Made by a program: the position numbers and the translations under genes | Origin: Chenopodium formosanum | Taxonomy: Eukaryota > Streptophyta > Magnoliopsida > Caryophyllales > Amaranthaceae | Length of the DNA: 64,000 nucleotides | Assembly (NCBI GenBank): GCA_024500155.1 | Contig: CM044857.1 | Span: 50,726,001-50,790,000 of the forward strand | Direction of reading: 5' to 3' | Notes under the pieces: model-generated | Database searches by the model: none | Seen by the model: only the letters and a program-made list of their open reading frames with translations | What the model was told of the DNA's origin: nothing | In this document: positions 57,687 through 64,000 of the stretch, one piece after another | Layout: every line of letters begins with the position of its first letter | Numbering within the stretch: position 1 is the stretch's first letter

Positions 57687-60189
57687 TGTAATACCCCGTA
57701 TTTTTGAAATGTATTTCTAATTTATTAATTAATTAGTATTCTCTTAAAAAGGGTATTTTAGTAATTTATTTTACTATTTGGATTTTGGAGCCAAAATGAT
57801 AATTGAATTTTGGCACCAAAAGTATTTTAAAACTTAATTATTATTTTTGGATAAGATTTATTATCCATTTATTTTATTTAAAAACCGGATTATTTATATA
57901 TATTCCGGATATTTTATTTAAATAAAATTATATTTTATTATTTATTTAAGATGGCCAAAAATTCCTAATTTAATGACTATGATTTTCGGATTTTCTATGT
58001 ATAGAAAATCTGATTTTCTTAGTTATTTTATTTAGTGAATAATTGGAATTTTATTAATTAATTATTTTATACAATAAATATTATTTACACAATTATTTTT
58101 AATTCCTTAAAACTAGCAAATTAATTCCCTAAATATCTAAAGCCACCGTGACGGATTTTTGGGTGACTTATTTTGGTAAATTATATTTTTAATTATCTCC
58201 TCAAAATATCTTATTTTCCTTAATTCTAATTCTCCATCTTTTCAATATCTAATCATCATATTTTCTTGCCATTCATTCTTCTTAATTATTCCCCAAGTAA
58301 TTCTAATTTCCTTATTATTTTTCATGACATACATACCTTCCATATTCAAGTATACACAATCACCTTAATATCCAAACTTTTCTTAATTCTTTTGCTCACT
58401 TCTCCAAGTAATCCCTCAAACCTTACTTGCCATAATTCTTCCCACATTCTCTTGCCATAATTCTTGCATGAGGTAGCCTATAAATACCCCTTTATACCTC
58501 TCATATTCTTCACACCAAAAACCCAATTCTCTTCTTCTCTCTTATTCTTCTTTTCCCTAAACCTTTTCATACTTTTCTTCTCCTCTTTTCATACAAATAT
58601 TATCTCGTATACCTTTGAAGCCAGTTTTCGGGCACTTCTGGTCATTTTTTGAGGTATTGATGTTTCACAAAAGATTGTTCCCCTTGAAAAATCCTTGAGG
58701 TTAGGCTCAAGAATCACCCAATTCGGAGTTATGACCTCTGCAAGTTCTGCCTATTCTTTTCTACGAAAATTCAATTCTCTTTAATCCAATTCTTTTATCT
58801 TCTTCATGGTTAATTTTCTAAAATACAAATAAGCTATAATTTTACATTAAAGTATTATTTTAAAAGAGTTTTATAGTCCATGCACATTAGATTTGAGTTT
58901 ATGTTGTGATAACCTTATGGTTATGTTATTTGCAAGGTGTATTCGTTATTGAACTTTGAAAGTGCGAAGTGTTGATTGATATTCGGATTCAAGGTTCTTG
59001 AGGTCCTTTTTGTGTGATTTTTCTAGCAACGATCAAGGTACGTTTAGGTGGCTAGATACTTTTGAAAGTGATTAGTTTGAATAACATGTTTTACATGATT
59101 TGATTGGTGATTGAATTAAATTGATTTGAATTATGATTTTGAAATAAATTATATTTGAAGGTATTGATTTTAATAAAAGTATTTTGAATGATTGATTTTT
59201 AAATCATGTTTTGAATGGTTTGAATTACTTATCATGTTTAAATAAAGGATTTGATTTTAAAAGGTTTGTTGAATTAAATAAAAGGTTTTTCAAGGAAGAG
59301 TTATTGATTTTGAAAAGTTATTAATATGAGATTTTATTCTCAAGTATCTATTTTAAAGGTTTTGATTTTGAAAGTATGTGGAATTATTAAAAAGGAGTTA
59401 GAATTATATTGAAATTTATTGGATATTTAAAAGGATCGGTGAACCATTGAATTATTATTATTAATGCTTTATAAGCATGTTGGTAATCCCACTATGCAGA
59501 TTTGGTTTATTGATAAGGCCTTGAAATTTGTATGACCAGGTCTTTCGTCAAGAATAGCCTTGTAATATAAGGAGACTAGCTTGGGGGGTGTGCACACTTG
59601 GGTGAGAAATTAGAATAAAAGAAATTGGCTCTTAATAAAGAAATTGGTTTTATTAACTATTATTTATATATTGAATCATTGGAATCGGTTTTGGAATAAT
59701 GAGTTTGGAATTTATTGGATTAATTATTGGAAATGATTTTTAAAACATGTTTGCAAATAAATTGAGTTTACATTAGCTTGCACTTATCGTACTTAGCATA
59801 ATTTACTAATTCGTATTTCTTATTTGTTTTGGTTCGCCCTGTTTATCTTAATGGTAAGCAGTGTTGACTATTTTCAGGTGGAGTCATGAATGAGCATATG
59901 GGAGTCCTAGGATAGGAGTGCCCGAATGTTTCGCGGGAGTAGCGTGATTTGCTTTACCTAGTTTAGGAATGTTGGTTACGTCTTTATTTGAGTACTCATA
60001 ACAATGTTGCTATTTTTATAAGTAGTAATAAAAGAAAGTTGAGTTTCCGCTGCAAGTTTTGTTATTGAGTTAAGTATTTTGAGTAGCCTTGCGTAATCAC
60101 GCGGCGGTAATACGCCTAAGTCTATCTCTACGGTATAATTATATGTATTATACTAGTATTTCCGTAGAGGGAGATTTGGGGGTGTTACA
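57687..60189 (+). mobile_element. Solo LTR, 2503 bp, target duplication TATAT
   Basis: It starts TGTAATACCCCGTATTTTTG and ends GGGGGTGTTACA. TATAT lies directly before (57682-57686) and after (60190-60194). TATAAATA at 58479-58486 gives a + orientation. No primer site, gag-pol or partner LTR adjoins. The TGTAA-ACCCC/GGGTGTTACA ends and the great length recall LTRs of Tekay-type chromoviruses (Ty3/gypsy), but this is recall rather than comparison. The duplication is AT-rich and flanks low-complexity DNA, so its weight is moderate. Confidence 0.83.
58479..58486 (+). promoter_or_regulatory. TATA box of the solo LTR
   Basis: GCCTATAAATACCCC is a strong plant TATA context, followed by a CT-rich leader (TTCTTCTCTCTTATTCTTC at about 58531). 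Confidence 0.65.
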
Positions 60190-60456
60190 TATATATTTTA
60201 TACTCTATCACGTTTAGGCCTATCGCGGTAGCCGGGTACCCGCCCAGGGCCCACGGACAGAAAAGGTCCCATTTTCCAGCCTTAAGTACAAGAGACAACT
60301 ATATTAACTTTATAGATGCAATTGTCAATATGGGTATCTCTGTGGCTTGGTGGCTAGGATAAGTTGAAGTTAAATGTTCTCTATAGGTTCGACTACCATC
60401 CTCGATTTATTCTTTCGCCCTTAGGCCCCCAAAATCTTAAAAACGACTCTCATCAC

Positions 60457-60550
60457 GTCCCCTCACATTTGAAAGTGGAGGTGGGTGAGTTTGAACTCGT
60501 GACCTTTGTGTCATGTCGACTCTGATACAATGTTAATTTTATGAAGCACC
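60457..60550 (-). repeat. Fragment of a retroelement-like repeat with a tRNA-Met primer-site-like motif
   Basis: The minus strand reads TTGTATCAGAGTCGACATGA and then CACAAAGGTCACGAGTTC. The first part differs by few bases from TGGTATCAGAGC, the site complementary to initiator tRNA-Met used by many plant LTR elements. A related fragment lies at 63099-63260. It may derive from a TRIM or LTR element; no complete copy is present. Confidence 0.45.
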
Positions 60551-60904
60551 TCCGATTTGAGTGATTTTCAATTGATTAATATATATAGGGTTGCACTATC
60601 AGATCTAACTGTGTTAGAAAACCTTTACGGATAATTATACAAAATATACCACATATATCCTAAAATGCCAGAATATATTATCATATATTCTATCACCTTC
60701 TATTTATAATGCCATTATGACTCATATGCACAAAAAAACAAAAAAAAAAAAAGGTCTTGTCCATTATGTTGTTTATGGTACACTTCTTGTGTATTTTAGT
60801 ATAGATGCAGTGGAGGAGACACGTTGTGTCCTGTTAGGAGACATGTTGTGTCCTAATAAAAAAAAAGAACAAGAAGTTAGTTAAAATTTTGTTTAAATAA
60901 AATA

Positions 60905-61215
60905 CAAAGTGCATTCTTATGCTAGAGCTTAGCCTAGTGGTTAGAGCATTAGTTTTCAATCAAAGGTCATAGCCTCAGAGGGTTCTTTTTTATTTGGTGT
61001 TATACCCGGTTCACCCTTTGGGCTAATCCGGATTCGGGGATCAGTTCTGGGTAGTTAGGTTCCAGCCCCCTCCCAATTGTTGTTGGAGATCGAACATGGG
61101 TCCTCCCTACCAAGTGTAGTCCCAATCATCACTACATCAACAACCAATTGGTATAGCCTCATAGGGTTCTAATATCTTACCCAACATTCTTTCTTTTTTT
61201 TTTTTTTTTTTCTTC
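60905..61215 (+). mobile_element. SINE-like repeat, interrupted by a second SINE
   Basis: GCTTAGCCTAGTGGTTAGAG (about 60926) is an A box, and a weak B-box-like GGTCATAGCCTCAGAGG follows at 60965. After the nested insert the repeat resumes at AATATCTTACCC and runs into a T-rich tract. It is old and short; its family is not determined. Confidence 0.55.
60987..61152 (-). mobile_element. tRNA-derived SINE, 166 bp, minus strand, 18-bp target duplication
   Basis: ATAGCCTCAGAGGGTTCT (60969-60986) and ATAGCCTCATAGGGTTCT (61153-61170) flank the insert with 17/18 identity, the long duplication made by LINE-type reverse transcription. On the minus strand the insert opens ACCAATTGGTTGTTGATGTA with an A-box-like GATGTAGTGATGATTGG. 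It has a B box (CATGTTCGATCTCC) and ends in CACCAAATAAAAAA, an A-rich tail. Pol III promoter, tail and duplication together make this a well-supported SINE. Confidence 0.85.
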
Positions 61216-61666
61216 TCATTGTTTATTCTTTTTAATGTCCTTTTTTTTTTCCTCCTCTTAATGTCCTATTTATCCATTATCCTAAATAACACAATAACTA
61301 ACCATAAAAGTTTGATCACATTGGGCAAGATTACTTTTCTACCTAAGATAATGAAATTGATGATATAATAATATGCTTTCAAAACTTGAAAACTGGTCAA
61401 GTTTAATTTTAACATTTCTTTTTTACATATGAGTATACATGAATTATTAACTATAAATCCTTATAATTAGTATTTTGGATCATCCTATTTAATACGAAAA
61501 ATTTATCTAATGATTCTAAACCTATTATAAAAGATCTAAAAAAAATTAACGGGGTTATTGTTTAAAGCTTTGAATAGGGGTAATATTTGATGTATTTTTT
61601 GACAAATACGATTGCTAAGTAATTTTGAAGCTTGATATAATGAACATTCTTTCACAAATGTGTCTT

Positions 61667-61708
<42 letters not shown>

Positions 61709-63098
61709 GGAAGATTTAAAGGCGTTGATAACATGTTTGATACTATATCTAGTAATCTGGACTTCATGTTTTTGGAGAGACTGGTTTCTTTTGCTGTTGA
61801 GTTATGTTTTTTGCTTTTCTTAGCTTGTGTGGTAAATGCTATAATGTCAACTTTGTACTGTTATTATTGCAGGTTTTAATGATAACATAATATAGGGGTT
61901 AAACCTTTAATACTGTATTAAAGCATTATACAGATTTTGATAATATAGGGGTTAAACGTAAAATTATACTTGATGTTATGTTTTTTAAAATTCAAATGAA
62001 GTGGATAGTGTCTCAAAATTAAAATTATGTAAACCATAAAAAAATCATACTTACGTAATTAATATCGATTAATATGCCACCTATCATGATTTTATAATCA
62101 AGAACTTAATACTAAAATAGACATCGGGGGTGACACGTGTCACACCCTGGTGTTGCTTTTTCCCTCCAAAATTTCCCTTCCTTTTTAACCGAATTTTTTT
62201 TTAGAATATTTTTATTATACAACTATAATAATATTATTTCAAACCTTTTATATTATTTTTGTAATAAATATTTTCCTTTTTATTTGGTGTTCGTAATTCT
62301 TTCATAAACATTTACCTAAAATATTAATCCAATCCTTTTTTTTTAATTGATTCATATAATATATATTAATGATATCACTTTAAGCTGATTATTATTAGAT
62401 TTTGCCAAAAATAATAATAAAATTAAATTGTTCATATAATTGATATTAACGAAATAACTTAAATTTTTCGTGCGGCTGGCCACACCATATGACGCCTATT
62501 ATAAAAGAATAAAGTAACCTTTATAACACTAACGGGACAACCCTTGTAATATATATATATATATTTTTTTTTATCTAAAACATGATATTATATACTTTGT
62601 AGTAATATTTTGTTTTGCCTTTTAATATAGTTTATGATAATATAATTTCTATATATTTGATGGGTATGTTTTATCAAATTTTATTTGTTAAATTTAATAT
62701 TTTTTTTGGAAAAAGCTGAATTTACCGGCTAAGCTAGTTAAGAACAAAATCAAAGTTTTCAATCGTTAAGAAAGAAGAAAGTCAGAAGCCTAGAACTTTA
62801 ACTTGAACAAGGGAGCTGGATGTGGAATGACATTGCCCGACAAAGAAGATAAAGCCCACATCACTACACGGCCCACTTGTAATTGACTTAATACCTTAAT
62901 TCAAATTCTACTCAGCGAATTAGGGGCTACATTAACCTCGAGAAATTAAATAAATAACTCAAGAATTATTAAATCACAGCCGTTCAATTTTTAAAATTGT
63001 GGTAGTCATTTTTCAACCAAATTGAAGGTAAAATGTTTACTTTTTTTTCTTTGTTAAAGGAGCAATTCAACCAAAATTTAAGCGATTTATATACTCTA
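61216..63098. other. Gene-free AT-rich stretch with a T39 tract
   Basis: No gene is supported. A run of about 39 T lies at 61669-61707. GGGGGTGACACGTGTCACACCC at 62127-62148 holds a 14-bp perfect palindrome with a G-box core (CACGTG). Confidence 0.45.
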
Positions 63099-63300
63099 TT
63101 ACACCCCCTCACATGAGAATCCATTAGGCTTGATGTGTGGATATAGCATGGACCCCACTATACCCAGCGTTTTAATATTCCATTTTAAAAGGGGGGTGGA
63201 TGAGATTCGAATTTGTAATCTTTGTGTCATGCTGGCGCTTGATACCATGTTAAAGGACTGACTCAACAAAAAACGTAAGCTTATGGTTAAAGCCCGGGAT
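63099..63300 (-). repeat. Second copy of the retroelement-like repeat
   Basis: On the minus strand CCTTTAACATGGTATCAAGC and then AGCATGACACAAAGATTACA align with the fragment at 60457-60550 (TTAACATTGTATCAGAGTC and CATGACACAAAGGTCACGAG). The primer-site-like TGGTATCA is better preserved here. The two copies have the same orientation, 2.7 kb apart; no common outer ends were seen. Confidence 0.5.
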
Positions 63301-64000
63301 CGGTTTATATAATCTATCATTCTTGCCTTTATAACATTTTTTTTTTAATTTTTTTATTTTTAATGTACTATTTTCGTGATTTTATTTCTTTTTGGCTGCC
63401 TTTGCCTTTGGCTGCCTTTCTTGTTCAAGGTTATATACAAATGGATGAATGGCTTATTGAGACCGAGCTACTCCTAATAATGCCAATAATGAAATAGTTA
63501 CTCAAAGATTGCAATGCTTTAGGAGAATTCACCAAAGTCCCCACGAAAGATAAAAGATTAAATTAAAACGGAAATTGCAAAATTTTGAATTTTTAGAAAA
63601 GGAAGAAAGAATTTTTAAAGACAGGATTGCATGATTGGCATGGTATGATTTGAACATTATGAGTGCAAAACATTAGACGACAACTTATGGTCCAGAAATG
63701 CCAATGCTTCAAAGTTCAAACATTGGCTTCTAAGGTATTAGGCCAACCTTCTTCCTCTTCTTGTAGTGAAAGGAACCCGAGTATATAAAAGTTCGTAATT
63801 TTTTTTCTTTTTGAAACATTACTAATCACTGTGTAGTAATTTATCGAGTTATTGTTCAATTCATACCCCGTTTATGGGATTAAGGCTTTGATTAATTGAA
63901 TGATTGTCAAATTCATGTCATAATTTTTTTAAAAAATTTATTAACATATACTTATTTAGTTTATCATATTTGTATGCCCTAATAATAAAAAATGGTGAAA
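63301..64000. other. Gene-free stretch to the window edge
   Basis: No gene, RNA or transposon terminus is supported in the last 700 bases. Confidence 0.4.

Noticed and set aside
61625..61879. 84-codon frame with a run of Phe
   Set aside because: The Phe run is the T39 tract. The remaining residues show no domain, and the frame lies in repeat-rich DNA.
1..64000. CRISPR array, bacterial defence cluster or other prokaryotic system
   Set aside because: No regularly spaced short repeats with unique spacers and no prokaryotic genes are present; all evidence points to a plant nuclear genome.

Overview
This is nuclear DNA of a flowering plant, most likely a eudicot. It is strongly AT-rich, has GT-AG introns in a multi-exon cohesin-regulator gene, carries a MIR156 hairpin, and is packed with plant-type transposable elements. 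I cannot name the species from sequence alone.

Layout. 1-6.2 kb: a decayed PIF/Harbinger transposon (SANT-type ORF1 plus DDE transposase) whose ORF1 is split by a 2.1-kb solo LTR with a perfect 5-bp target duplication. 7.4-16 kb: a PDS5-like cohesion gene on the + strand (14 coding exons, 866 residues, HEAT-like N-terminus, charged linker, Tudor domain), with a probable one-base frameshift at its very end. 16.7-19.2 kb: a second solo-LTR-like block on the minus strand. 20.1-22.8 kb: a single-exon DEAD-box helicase of the Prp28/RH21 class with an intron in its 5' leader. 22.8-38.8 kb: gene-free, holding small DNA transposons (Stowaway, Tourist and hAT MITEs), a Helitron-like element, and a long foldback element with a CACTA transposon inside one arm. 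38.9-41.1 kb and perhaps beyond: a MIR156 locus with the exact 20-nt miR156 sequence, a matching star strand, a (TA)22 tract in the loop, and probable downstream exons of the primary transcript. 42-49.9 kb: gene-free. 49.9-55.1 kb: a 5.1-kb hAT element with a perfect 8-bp target duplication, direct blocks of a GGTTCGGTTT-type repeat at both ends, and a remnant transposase reduced to a BED finger plus a probable C-terminal tail. 55-64 kb: further MITEs, a 2.5-kb solo LTR, and a SINE inserted in another SINE-like repeat.

Three loci look functional: the PDS5-like gene (chromosome cohesion and chromatin), the Prp28/RH21 helicase (spliceosome activation) and MIR156 (repressor of SPL transcription factors in phase change). 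Nothing in the sequence suggests they act together; they are neighbours separated by transposon-rich DNA. I see no bacterial-style operon, CRISPR array or defence system. The least ordinary structures are the microsatellite-loaded MIR156 loop, the two-block hAT element, and the datable nested insertions.
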